DNA from: Sophora flavescens
Lineage: Eukaryota; Streptophyta; Magnoliopsida; Fabales; Fabaceae
Assembly (NCBI GenBank): GCA_030762895.1
Contig: CM061069.1
Location: 26,035,404 to 26,099,403 of the forward strand
Direction: 5' to 3'
Length of the DNA stretch: 64,000 bases
Below are positions 18,781-30,072 of this stretch, piece after piece; position 1 is the stretch's first letter, and each line of letters starts with the position of its first letter. The notes below the pieces were generated by a model. That model saw nothing but the letters and a program-made list of their open reading frames with translations. It did not search any database and was not told the DNA's origin. A program made the position numbers and the translations under genes.

Positions 18781-21289
18781 AAAAGTCAGAATCTGTCACG
18801 ACCGTGACATGTCAACTGAGCCAGACCCCTTCTAGGCAGAATCTGTCACGACCAGGCCGTGATACCCATCACGGCCATGACAGACCTTTTAGTGAAGCAA
18901 CGTTCAAGGCAGAAGCTGTCACGGCCAGGCCGTGATGCCCATCACGGCCGTGACGCGCATTCTATGGATGATTTTTGAAAAGCCCTATGTCCAAAGGGGA
19001 TAAGAATCATCAAACATCAAACATTTTTGAAAAACATACTACTATTATGCTTTAGCATCAAACATCAACTTAGCCTTAGAACAAGCTATAGACAATGGAC
19101 GGCTAACAAGTACAAACAATAGTATATAAATCCCATTTAAGTATTACCCAATGCGGACCTATATATAAAAGAGGATCAGGAACAACATCTCAAAAACTAT
19201 ATTTAAACACTTAATGGAAGTCAAAAATTGGGGTTTAGAAACACAATTGATCAAAGAAGGATGAAATCTCAAAAACTGTATTTAAACATCTATATGGTCC
19301 TTTAACTTTTCAGGTGCAAACAGGAACCACAATAAGTCTCATTGTGCTCAAGCCTGCCTCCATGTCTTTGCAAGGGCTTTTCAATCTGCGCAAATGAACA
19401 TTCAACAGAAATCAGATATCAAGAACTAAAAGCTAAAAGCAAAATAAAGAACTAAAAGCTAGATGCCAAAAACTAAAAGCAAAATAAAGTGAAGCAGCAA
19501 AGCCTAAAAATAAGGAGGTCGCAACCAGCCAAAAACTGCTACATGTACAGCATTAGCAGAGAGACAACATCATCCCATTTTCATTTCATTTATATCCCTT
19601 TCCTTTTGTTTTATTTTATTTTTTTGCAGCACCTATCTTCGAACTTCAATAACCCTCCTTTGTTTTTCTTATTCCTATCTCTCTCTCTAACTCATTCTCA
19701 CTTTCTCTCTCTGCATAGAATAGCAATTAGCAAACAAAATGAAAGAAGAAACTTGGAAACTCCACCCATCAAACAGGACATATGTTTTCCTAGATCTTGC
19801 ATCAGTCCATGAGTTATTGCAACACTCATTACATGTAATTGAAAATAAACAAAGAAGAATTAGGATTTTTATTCAAGTATTGGCTCAATATCACAATAAT
19901 ATTCACAACACTCAATTAAACACATACACACATGCATATAGTTATTGAATATCCCTAGGCAAGCTCCCCTTACCTTTGAAGACAAGTAAAGGATCCTCAT
20001 CTTAATGCTCACGCTAGCTCCAAGAGTGTAATTATCTACTCCATCAAGCAAGCATAGCCGTGTCAAACGTCTTAGAGAGGGAATCAAACAACGCGCAACA
20101 ATCAGAAATCAAGAAATCAATTACGCATGATCAAACACACATTCTAATTTGATCTAAACACTTAATCTTATTACCAAACAAGGTTATTTTCAAAGAAAAT
20201 CATGTTTGGAGCTTACGCTTCACAATACTCTTTGAGGAAACTTTGTTTTGATTAAAGGATCATGAAAGAGAACTTGGGAATCATCAATTAAGAGTCCTAA
20301 TTGCACTAAATCATAATTAATTTCACAAAAACAGAACCAAATTCAAATAAAATCAAATTGGGGTTTAGGGCTCCCAGATACAATTTGGGGAAAACTCATT
20401 TTAACTAAAGAATAATGAAATTGGTTTAGGGAAACACCAATTCACAGTCCCAATTTCATAAAACAAGGTTTATTCTTTAAGATTAAAATCTGAAATCAAA
20501 GGGTTAGGGTTAGGGTTTCAAAACCAATTTGGGGGTTTTGAATCTGAGACACAAGAGAGGGTTTTGACTCACCCAAGGAAGAAGAACAAGTTGTGGTGGT
20601 GCTGTGGTGCGGCGACGCGACGGCGGATGGCAGTGACACGGCGGCCAGTGGCGGTTCGTGGTGGTTCTGTGACACCCATAAACCAAAAATGAAGGGTAAG
20701 CTTTGGGGGAGGAGAAGGAAGTTTAAAGTAACAAAGAAAGGTGTAAAACCACCATAAATGGTGGCCAAACTCACTTACCATGACGGAGGGCGGTGGTTTG
20801 GCACCGGACAGCGGCGGCTCCGGCAGCGCGCAAGGGGACGTGAGGCGCGTCGCCTCCTCCTCGTGCAACGAGCTGTGATCGACGGCAAGGGCTGAGCTGG
20901 GCGGTTTTGTGCAGTGGAGGGAAGGAGGAGATGAGGTTGGGAGGAGGAAGAAGAAAAGAGAAAGAAGAATAAAAAGAAAGAAAGAGAAAAGAAGAAAGCA
21001 GAGAAGAAAAGAAAGTGGGGGGGGGGGGGGGGGTTACGGGTTTTGGGTAGATATAGGAGAGAGAAAAATCTGATTTTTTGTATTAGTGGGTATAAAATGA
21101 GTGATAAATATTAGGCCTAAAATAAACATGTTTTTACTTTTTGGAATCTAAAAATAAAGATTGATAAAGATATGATTTCGAAATTCAAATTGGAGTAAAG
21201 ATTAATAGTTGAACTGATCAACTAAGAAAATACTCAGTCCAAAATTTAATCTCCGATTGTAAGAAATATAAAAAAAATAACACAATCCT

Positions 21290-21995
21290 TGTGAAATCCG
21301 TCTGAAATTTTCGGACGGATTTCAGACGGATGTAAGAAATATAAAAAAATAACACAATCCGTGTGAAATCTTCGGACGGAATTTAGACGGATGTAAGAAA
21401 TATAAAAAAATAACACAATCCGTCTGAAATCCGTCCGAAATTCATACGGATGTAAGATAAATCAAGGAAAATATAAAAAATAACACAATCCGTGTGAAAT
21501 ACGTCCAAAATTTTCGGACGAATTTCAGACGGATGTAAGAAATATAAAAAATAACACAATCCGTCTGAAATCCGTCCGAAAATTTCGGACGGATTTCAGA
21601 CGGATGTAAGATAAATCAAGGAAAATATAAAAATAACACAATCCGTGTGAAATCCGTCTGAAATTTTCGGACGGATTTCAGACGGATGTAAGATAAATCA
21701 AGGAAAATATAAAAAAATAACACAATCCGTGTGAAATCCGTCCGAAATTTTCGGACGGATTTCAGACGGATCAAGGAAAATATAAAAAAATAACACAATC
21801 CGTCTGAAATCCGTCCGAAATTTTCGCACGGATTTCAGACGGATCAAGGAAAATATAAAAAATAACACAATCCGTCTGAAATCTGTCTGAAATCTCGGAC
21901 GGATCAAGGAAAATATAAAAAATAACACAATCCGTCTGAAATCCGTCCGAAATTTTCGAAAAATTTCTGACGGAAACATTTCCGTCCGAAAATTC
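21290..21995. repeat. Right subterminal repeats of the 3.6-kb CACTA
   Basis: A tandem array of about ten units of 60-80 bp. Each has 'cacaatccgt', 'gaaatccgtccgaaatttt' and 'aaggaaaatataaaaaa'. Inverted pairs of 'ccgtctgaaat' and 'atttcagacgg' occur inside each unit. Confidence 0.85.
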
Positions 21996-22014
21996 CTGTT
22001 TTCTAGTAGTGTCG

Positions 22015-22585
22015 ACGGTGAGCAAGAGAGGAGTTGTGCACTCAATCTGTTTCAGGCAAAGGCAGTGGTTCCAGAGACTTCCAAGACAGTCACTTGCTGC
22101 CAAAGCGGAGGTTCTGGAACTTGCCTTCTAGCAGCTGATTCTCCCGAAGGATGATAAGGTGAGCAACTCAAATTATGTGGTTTACTCAATCTTATCACCC
22201 ATGTTATGTGATTTACACAACATCAGAAGTTGTTTGACCATTAAGACAAAACCTTTGAGTCTAGGTATAGGAAGAAAGAATAGTAATCTCTATGGCAGAG
22301 CCATATTGTGAAGCAGAAAACGAAAATGGGTGATGCCTTTGCGAAGAGTCATTATAGAGAGGAAGAGTGGTGTCATATTTTGATCATATGAAAGGAATCT
22401 ATTGATAAGGGTTGCAGATAATGACATTATCATTTCTTCATGCATGGTAACTTGCTAAAAAAATTAATTGTTCATTAAGAGGACTAAGTTACAAGGGGCA
22501 TGAGAAGTTGGCAGTCAAATAAAGTAATAAATGCACAGTTGTATAAACATGCAGAAATGAATAAAAGATAATGTGTAGTTGTATA
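22015..22585. other. Unassigned sequence between CACTA and chromovirus
   Basis: The first 130 bases are moderately GC-rich and could be an exon relic (open on the plus strand from about 22030 to a stop at 22150, followed by 'aaggtgagc'). The rest is AT-rich. No family is recognisable. Confidence 0.3.
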
Positions 22586-24989
22586 TGAGGCACCCCGTTG
22601 TGCCATTAATTATTTATTAAACTTAATCGCGTACTTAACGTTAAGCATAACCCAAAATACGAAGAAATTAAAACTTATTTATAACATATCCAACTTCGGA
22701 AAGTTAAACACACCATCGTTATATTATATAAATACACACATGTTTATTCATTATATTACAAAACACTGTTTAGGGTATCCTATCAGTATGATCCCTCACA
22801 GCTACTTAATTATACAAACTGTTTATGACTAGTTGAAAATAAAAAGCCTTTTAAGACTCACTGACCCTAAACTCACTACACTATATCGTTAGAATCCGTA
22901 GCTCGTCCTACATCATCCGGTTCATACGGAGTTCCATCCAACTCCTCAGCAATGTATTCCTCCACGGAGTCTTCTAACGGAATAAAGTAGACATACACAA
23001 AAATACAAAAATAGGGAGATAAGAAATAGTTCTATCATCATAAGCGGAAAAGAATATAGTATATAACATAATAGCGGTCACAGACAAGCAACACTCATCA
23101 TTAACAATCATCTTTAACTCACGGTACTTTCCTTTACCCTCAATCTCAAGCAACTAAACCTATCACACATCCCTTGCCAGCTGAGGGATGTTACTCAGTC
23201 GTCCAAGCGACACGTCCCCATTAACCGGTGCACACCCTCATCCATGGTGAGAATGCTCATGCAAAGCAATGACACTATAGCTGCACAACATAGTCGGCAC
23301 ACACCCTGATACTCTCTCAAGGATACTCATGCAAAGCAATGACAATATAGCTGCACAGCCTAAAACTAAATTGGGACAGCCCCACGAGAACTTCGGACCT
23401 CTTGTGTTCGCAACACACGGTTGTGAACAACAATGCATATATATGAATCTCACTGACTCGCATCAACAACAACCTCGTGCCTCAAGCTTCCCTCACAGCC
23501 TCAACTCGCATTCTAAGGCACATCTTATCTATAAAATAATAACTTTAAGCTAGATACCTCTAAGTCACATTCAATCTCTCACCCAATTAAAGTATCTCCG
23601 AACAACACATATCTTTCCATAAAAACCAATTAAGAAATTTATGAAACCAGGCAGATCATGCATAATGCAATACTCATAAAATATTCAAACACTAAAATAA
23701 AATGTCACATGCAGTAGAATACCTCATCCAGATTATCACAAACAATTTAATAATATATAAGTCAGACATCCTCAAATATTATAAAATTAACCTAAGGCGA
23801 TAAACCTACAATTCCCAAATCATCATTGGTATTGCGGAAAAGTTTCCAATGTGATTTTGGTCTTGTCGATTACTCAACCACTAGTAGGGTGTAGGTTGCC
23901 CTACACCATTACTATAATATATACTACTTATCCATTCCGATGACAGGTTGATTCTTTCTCCCACCTGAACTAACACCAGAATCACGAGGTCTCAGATCCT
24001 CGTTACTACACCACAAGCTATCGGTTAACCTTCAACCAAAACAACATAATCACAAGTTAATCAAACAAAATCCAATCATGACAACACTCAGTTAGTTTCG
24101 ACCATGACTCAAAAATAGGGATAGGGTTATTTTCTCAATTCCATCTTGTGGATCCTAGTTACTAGAGTATTAACCAACATAGATCAATTGTTACAATTCA
24201 AAAATATGAAACAAAATCCTCTAACCTCTAGGATTAGGGTTTCGGTCATACTTAGTAAAATTGACTAGAAATTCTTTTTGCATACATGCTCTTGGATCTA
24301 GAACCTACACACCTTAGATAGTTCATACAAATCATTATCCACTTAAAGATTGAAGAAAATTCATTTAGCCTACATGAGTGCAAATTCGGCCAAGGCTAGA
24401 AAAATTAGTTAGAAATTTCTTTTGTTTACAAACTCTTAGATTTAGAACATAGAAACCCTAGATAGCTTAATACTAACCTCATATAAGTTAAAAATTGAAC
24501 AAAATCTCATTTGCCCATTCAAACATCAATTTGGATATGTAAAGAAAAATAGTAAGGAAAATTCTTTTGCTTCCATGATCTTAGATGATCAAAGTAGAAG
24601 TCTTTTAGAGTTCATAGAAATTGGAATCACATTAAAAGTATTTTTCTACAATTTTCTAGAGCTTTTTTTTGAAGATCTAGATCTAAGAATAGAAATTTGT
24701 GAAAAAACTTGATGAACATGAAGATTGTTGGATGATTAATAAAGTTAAGGTCACGAGGAAGAGATTCATCCCCACCTTGTAATGAAGAAGTTTAATAAAG
24801 AACTTGAGAAGAAATGAAGAACTTATCAAGAACACTATGAAGTTCTTTGTGTTTTTGTTAAGAACAAGTTTGAATGTGTAATAGGAAGAGAAAGAAATTT
24901 GGTTAAGTATGGGGATGGGGTTTGGGCTGCGCAAAAATGAGAGGATGAGTGAATGAAAATTGTTTTGTTTAATAATTAAGAATGAACCA
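22586..24989 (-). repeat. Chromovirus 3' LTR, U5-side segment
   Basis: It is about 95% identical by eye to 51261-53227 plus 61874-62350 and has no coding capacity. It ends at the poly-T that marks the 3' end of the nested LINE. Its TGAGGCACCCC start corresponds to the LTR's 3' terminus on the element's strand. Confidence 0.88.
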
Positions 24990-25213
24990 TAGTTTTTTTT
25001 TAAAGGTAATCAACTTAATTCATCTCACTAGCAATAAGAAAATCAACATAAGGAGGAACATGATAAAAGGTGTGGAGACTAGGCATAGTAGGAGCTACCT
25101 TTGCTAAACAATGAGCAACTCCATTGGCTTGCCTCCTAATAAACCTCACTCTAAGGTTTGTAAAACAAGATAGAAACCTAGAACAATCACTAATAATGCA
25201 CCCAATCTCACCG

Positions 25214-25619
25214 TGTAACATCCCTGGCTGCTTTATGAATTGACGATCGTCCCTACGCACCAACACGGGTCTTTTCGGTGTGCTTTGTCCTCACTCACAC
25301 GCTTCCCGGGAAAACTTCCCGGAGGTCACCCATCCCATAATTGCTCCAAGTCAAGCACGCTTAACTGTGGAGTTCTTAAGTGATGGGCTATCGAAAAGAA
25401 GATGCATCTTATTGATATGGGTGGTACCAATCAATTCTTATAAGCCATCCTCAACTGTATAGTCTCATACCTACACAGTCTCAGGATCCCTCTCATTCGG
25501 GTGTGTAATCGGTTCGTTCATGTGTCCCTCCGCCTAAAATCCTGCCAGGAGCCGCTCCTTGTCCGTGCCTTCTTGCACCGGCGACCACTCCCCGCCCTCG
25601 TCAGCACCCGGGTGTTACA
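25214..25619 (-). mobile_element. Cassandra TRIM solo LTR with 5S rRNA-like promoter region
   Basis: A 406-bp segment starting TGTAACATCC and ending GGGTGTTACA. It is flanked by CACCG (25209-25213) and CACTG (25620-25624); the uninterrupted LINE copy reads CACTG, so this is a 5-bp duplication with one later change. On the minus strand at about 25303-25385 it carries 5S rRNA-like sequence: 'AGTTAAGCGTGCTTG' (box A region) and 'GGGATGGGTGACCTCC' (box C region). Cassandra elements are defined by such 5S-derived pol III promoters. With no internal domain or second LTR, this is a solo LTR. Confidence 0.9.
25303..25385 (-). promoter_or_regulatory. 5S rRNA-like pol III internal promoter in Cassandra
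   Basis: The box A-like and box C-like motifs sit in 5S order on the minus strand. The spacing between them is a little altered relative to a true 5S gene, and the flanks are not 5S. It is not a functional rRNA gene. Confidence 0.75.
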
Positions 25620-26044
25620 CACTGCAATCAGTCCTAGGCAAGTTAACTCCATCAGCTACTAACTTACAATCAGTTTCAAAGAACACATTAGACAAACCAA
25701 GATCAAGAATCCACTGTATGGCATAGAGGAGGCCAAAAGCCTCACCTACCGAGACCTTCAAGCAAGGCTTACTCCATAGAGATCTAACAACAACAAACAC
25801 ACCTTGCTCATCCCTAATGCAAATTCCCCACCCAGTAATACCTTCTGCCTGCATGAAAGTGGCATCAACGGTGCAAGAAAAGAAGCCACTAGGAGGGGGT
25901 ACCCATTTATTAGCCATGGGAGGAGACTAAACACTAGCGTTATTACGGTCAAGGGCTCGAGCTTGCGTTCAATCATTGAAGAGCTGCATGGTTCGGTTGC
26001 ATGTACTGCTGGCTTTGGTATTTTCATTCTCCCACAGTAAGGCA

Positions 26045-26966
26045 TTACGTGATTGCCATTAACTCCAAGTTCCTGGCATTAGAATTGAAGATTTCCATCA
26101 TCTTAAAAACCCAATCTTTAAAACGGGTGGTAGTATCCATAACTGAGCATACCTGATCAATTAACCCCACTCCGGTCCAGCAACACGCGCTATGGGGGCA
26201 TAAAATGTACAAATGCCAATTGTTCTCAATGGGAAAAGTGCAGTGGATGCAGTAACTATCACAGTCCACCCCACGCTGTTGAAGAGCCACCCTGGTCGAG
26301 AGGGCCTCACGGTAAGCACGCCAAAGGTGGATTATTATGCGTTGGGGAACCTGGAAAGACCAGATCAAATTCCACTCTCCATCAATCTTCAATGGCTAGT
26401 ATCAACTAAATTATCCAACACCAAATAATACCCACTACGAACTGTATATGAGCCATCAGAAGTTGGAGACCAAATGCGCCTATCCTGTTTCACCGATTGA
26501 AAGAAAGGAGTGTCAAGGATTGCATTTACTTGAGGGCCAGAAAATAACAAAGAGACTAGGTTGACATTCCAAGAATTATGATCAGGGAGCAAGACATCCT
26601 TTGCATTAAGGTTTTCAATACCAACAGTAGGAGAAATGTTGCTAAAACTTACTTGGCCTTTTACCCACGAAGGGTCTAGCACACTGATAGAATCTCCTTT
26701 GCCAATACACCAACGAGAACCCTGCTTCAATAGAGCTCATGTAGACCATAGACTTCTCCAAGTGTATGAGGGACTATGGCCAAGGGAAGCATCCAAGAAG
26801 TCGTCATTGGGAAAGTAACGTGCATGAAAACCCTGGACAATAAGGCCTCTGGATGAGTGATAAATTTCCAAGCTTGCTTAGCTAACATGGCTAAATTAAA
26901 GGCATAGACATTCCGGAAACCCATACCACCAAATTTCTTTGAGATAATGAGCTTATCCCAATTCAA
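26045..26966 (-). pseudogene. LINE ORF2 middle: RT thumb and zinc-binding (zf-RVT) domain, frameshifted
   Basis: Three overlapping frames (26966-26727, 26730-26389 and 26392-26045). They give 'WDKLIISKKFGGMGFRNVYAF', typical after the RT core, then 'RWCIGKGDSISVLDPSWV' and the zf-RVT domain 'WSFQVPQRIIIHLWRA...CIHCTFPIENNWHLYILCP' with its Cys-His set. Two frameshifts separate them. The same domains appear in the second LINE copy with different small deletions. Confidence 0.8.
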
Positions 26967-27153
26967 CCAATTAATACCTCTATTATCTCATTGATAGTTA
27001 CCCAAAAAGAAAGAGTTCAACATTCACTGAATTTCATCCCCAAGTGAAGGGGGGATTAAGTACATGCTCATACAGTAGGTGGGGATTACCTGAATAACAG
27101 ACTTAATGAGAACTTCTCTACCTGCAAGAGATAAAGTCTAAATTTTCCAGGAG

Positions 27154-28081
27154 CTAATCTTCTTCCACACTATCATTAATAAAATTAAAGGTGGCCTTTC
27201 TATTTCTCCCATTAAGAGATGGGAGACTAAGATATTTTCCTGCACCGAGCCTTTGAGAAACCCCTAACAAATTGGCAAGATGTATCCAACGGTCATTATT
27301 AACATTAGAGCTAAAAATAACTTTGGGTTTCTGTAGGTTGATGGATTGACCCGAAGCTTGCTCATAGACTGTCAGAATATCCTTCATTGCAAGAAATTCT
27401 CTATCGTTTGCCCTCATAAAGAGGAAGATATCATTTGCAAAAAGAAGGTGTGAAATAATAGGGGCCCTTCAACAAATTTTAACACCATGAATAGCACCCG
27501 TCAACTCAGCTTTTTTTTAATAAGGGTCGTTAAACCTTCACCACATAAAATAAAGAGATGGGGTGAAAGAGGGTCACCCTGCCTCAGGCCCCAACCTGGC
27601 CACACCGGACCCACTTCACTCTCATTAACCTGGATTGAATACTGGACTGAGCGCACACACATAATAAATCCACCCATCTATGATCAAAACCTATCCTGAG
27701 CATAACTGACTGCAAGTACTCCCAGCTAACTCTATCATAGGCTTTGCTGATATCATTCTTCAAAGCTGATCCACCCACCCTACCACCTCGCTTACATTTG
27801 AGATAGTGAACAATCTCAGAAGCTGTCATAGCGTTATCAATAACGGACCTCCCCGCAATGAAAGCAGACTGCTCCTCGGAAACACACCTGGAAATAACCA
27901 CTGCTAGTCTATTAGCCAAAACCATCACAAGGATCTTGTAAGCCACATTACAGAGAGAAATATGCCTAAGATCCTTCATAGTCTTCAGGTGGTCACATTT
28001 AGGAATCAGAACAATGCGAGTTTCATTCATGTCATCCGGGATATTACCATTTGCCAACCAAGATCTACAAGCAATAATCAC
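27154..28081 (-). pseudogene. LINE ORF2 reverse transcriptase, catalytic motif altered
   Basis: The region 28081-27584 encodes RT palm motifs: 'LIPKCDHLKTMKDLRHISLC', 'FIAGRSVIDNAM' and 'NDISKAYDRVSWEYL', with the first catalytic Asp altered in context. After a break, the piece ending at 27154 has 'GQSINLQKPKVIFSS' and 'GKYLSLPSL'. The catalytic loop, expected as F-A-D-D, reads F-A-N-D just before the piece that starts at 27417. The loss of a metal ligand predicts an inactive enzyme. Confidence 0.82.
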
Positions 28082-28316
28082 ATCATTTCAACACATACTC
28101 TAGAATTTAGTATTGGTTGAAATGATGTGAAGGGTCTTTAGGACTTCAAGATCTTGAAGGGTCTTTATCTCATTCTTCTGCTTTCTAGCTATGGATGAGG
28201 CATGAATGAATTTAGTATTTGAGTCACCATCCCTCAACCAATAATAGTTTGTTAAGCTAGGATTTTACCTCTCTTTGCCTCCAATACCTCTCTTCCTGGA
28301 CTAATAGTTTGTTAAG

Positions 28317-29294
28317 CTAGGATTTTACCTCTTTCATTTCTGCCACTGAATCATCATCATATTTTCTTTTCAAAAAATTGAGCCGCTGCTTGCACCTGTT
28401 AATATCAGCAGAAAATCGAGCTTTAAGCCTCCTACCCCAATGACTCAACGTATCACCACACATTCTGATTTTGGAAACCAGCTCCTGCCCTGTACCACCA
28501 TTCCAAGCTCTATCAACAACATCATCAATATCATTTTCTACAAGCCAGGCATTCTCGAACCGGAAGCGGTTCCTACGAATCCTAGCTGGGGTGCCATCCG
28601 AGTCCGAAAGGAGGGGAGAATGATCAGAAAATGAAGCCACCAAATTATACAATCTAGCTTCTGGAAATAAATCACCCCAAGGCGGAGAAAAGAAAGCTCT
28701 ATCCGGGCGCTCTTCAACCCAGTTATCAGAATCTCTACCATTAGACCAAGTGTAAGGGTGACCCACCAACAGAATGTCTGAGAGCTGACAATCTTGCACT
28801 GCCTCCTTAAACCCTCTCATAAACCAAGGTGGATGAGCAATTCTACCTCTTTTATCAGCATTAGAGAGGATGACGTCATTAAAGTCACATATAACACACC
28901 ACGGGAAAGAGGACGTGTTTCTCAAACAACGCAGCATTTGCCAAGACTCACTTCGTCTGCTTCTATCCGGAATACCGTAGAAACCTGTCAATCTCCATCC
29001 ACCTTTCACATTGTCAACAATATCAGCATTAATGAAATTCCTAGAATAAATTATTACCTCTCACTGGATTGAGTTTTTCTAAAGCAAGGCCAAACCACCA
29101 CTCCTACCAACTTTATCAACTGAAAGAGCACAATCAAAACCAATCATATGCTTCACTTCCTCTATTTTCCTAGCTGTTGCCAAAGTCTCAATCAAGAACA
29201 CCACGTCCGGGTTATGGAATCTAACCAGATTCCTCAGAACAGGAACTGCCTCAGGAGAACCCAGGCCTCGGCAGTTCGATCTTAAGACTTTCAT
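28317..29294 (-). pseudogene. LINE ORF2 N-terminus: APE-type endonuclease
   Basis: ORF2 probably starts at the ATG at 29294. It has 'SNCRGLG' with N7, 'FLIETLA' with E36, then after a frame break near 29040 'LTGFYGIPD', 'WCVICDFNDVI' and 'ASFSDHSPLL', which are the conserved endonuclease blocks (Asn, Glu, Tyr, Asp-x-Asn, Asp-His). It would nick target DNA. Beyond it, the linker has a 60-bp tandem duplication at 28242-28331, absent from the usual protein pattern. Confidence 0.85.
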
Positions 29295-29399
29295 TGTTAC
29301 TGGCAGGCCTGGTAGCTAGGACCTTCCCTTATAAAATGCTCAGACTCATAAACATCTTCACTATTGCTAAGTGGGTTCACTACAAAAAATATGGTGTTT

Positions 29400-29690
29400 T
29401 GCGACGGTTTTATATGTCAAATAGCAGCGGTTCACACTGCCGCTAAAATGTTTTACGGCGGTTTTGCACAACCGCTAGCACTACGGTCGCAAATTTAGTG
29501 GCGGTAAGAAACCGCCACAAAAAACATATTTTGAAATAACTATAAAATGTAGCAGTGGTTCTAAACCGCCACAAAGTATTACAATTTATAATGCACATAA
29601 ATTATAACGGCGGTTTGGAACAGCCACCGAAGTTACTACATAAATTTTAGATAAAAATATAGCGGCGGTTTTAACCGCTTCAAAATATTA
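29400..29690. repeat. Left subterminal repeats of the 12.4-kb CACTA
   Basis: Repeated 10-15 bp units such as 'gcggttttaaccgc' and 'aaccgccac' on both strands. The same units recur at the other end. Confidence 0.75.
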
Positions 29691-30072
29691 AATATTTGTT
29701 TTTTTTTTAAAACTAATTCAATTCATTATTTGTCTAATTTTTTTTAATATCCCTATTTTAATAAAAACTTTAGACTAAGAACTAATAAATTTATTAAATT
29801 GATACACAAAAATGCTTCAAAACCTAATCATTAAAATGATAAAAAAATTATTAATAATCTGCAAAAAGAAAAATATTATTCAAAATTATCCTAACATAAA
29901 AACATATGTAAATACAAGTTTTTGACACCATTTACATATAATATATCCAATTAAGTCTGTGTGATGATGAAGCTCCATGATCTTCGTGGTCATAACTAGA
30001 GGCGTAAAGATCGTCTCACTTCTCTAGGCGATTGTAAGTCCGCCACTTGGAATTGAAAGATAAAATCACAAA

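Larger units (their letters stand above)
18414..22011. mobile_element. Non-autonomous CACTA element, 3.6 kb
   Basis: It begins CACTACTAGAAATCC and ends in TTTTCTAGTAGTG, the inverted form, flanked by the 3-bp duplication TCG (18411-18413 and 22012-22014). Subterminal arrays are built on 'ttcggacggatttcagacgg' in both orientations (18430-18780 and 21290-21995). The left array gives chance open frames. The interior (18960-21280) encodes no transposase; its short frames have no family match. CpG-rich palindromes of the 'gtcacggccaggccgtgat' type at 18796-18957 recall those in the solo LTR family. A run of G residues lies at about 21017-21033. Confidence 0.9.
25015..25917 (-). pseudogene. LINE ORF2 C-terminus: plant RNase H-like domain, split by Cassandra
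   Basis: Two pieces (25625-25917 and 25015-25208) encode an RVT_3-type RNase H. It starts 'WVPPPSGFFSCTVDATFMQ' (first Asp), then has 'EAFGLLYAIQWILDLG', 'FETDCKLVADGVN' and, past the insertion, 'VRFIRRQANGVAHCLAKVA'. The equivalent region in the second LINE copy (62371-63117) is continuous, which shows where the Cassandra LTR went in. The domain is expected to degrade the RNA strand during target-primed reverse transcription. Confidence 0.85.

Noticed and set aside
18470..18935. Overlapping plus-strand open frames near the left end of the 3.6-kb CACTA
   Set aside because: They translate the subterminal repeat (ggacggatttc units) and have no protein-family pattern.
20500..20525. Telomere-like sequence (ggttagggttagggttt)
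   Set aside because: Only about three degenerate units inside a transposon; too short for an interstitial telomere.
21616..22103. Minus-strand repeat-rich open frames at the right end of the same CACTA
   Set aside because: Same cause: subterminal repeats read in frame.
25303..25385. A 5S rRNA gene
   Set aside because: Only the internal promoter portions match, and the segment lies within TGTAACA/TGTTACA ends with a 5-bp duplication, so it is Cassandra.
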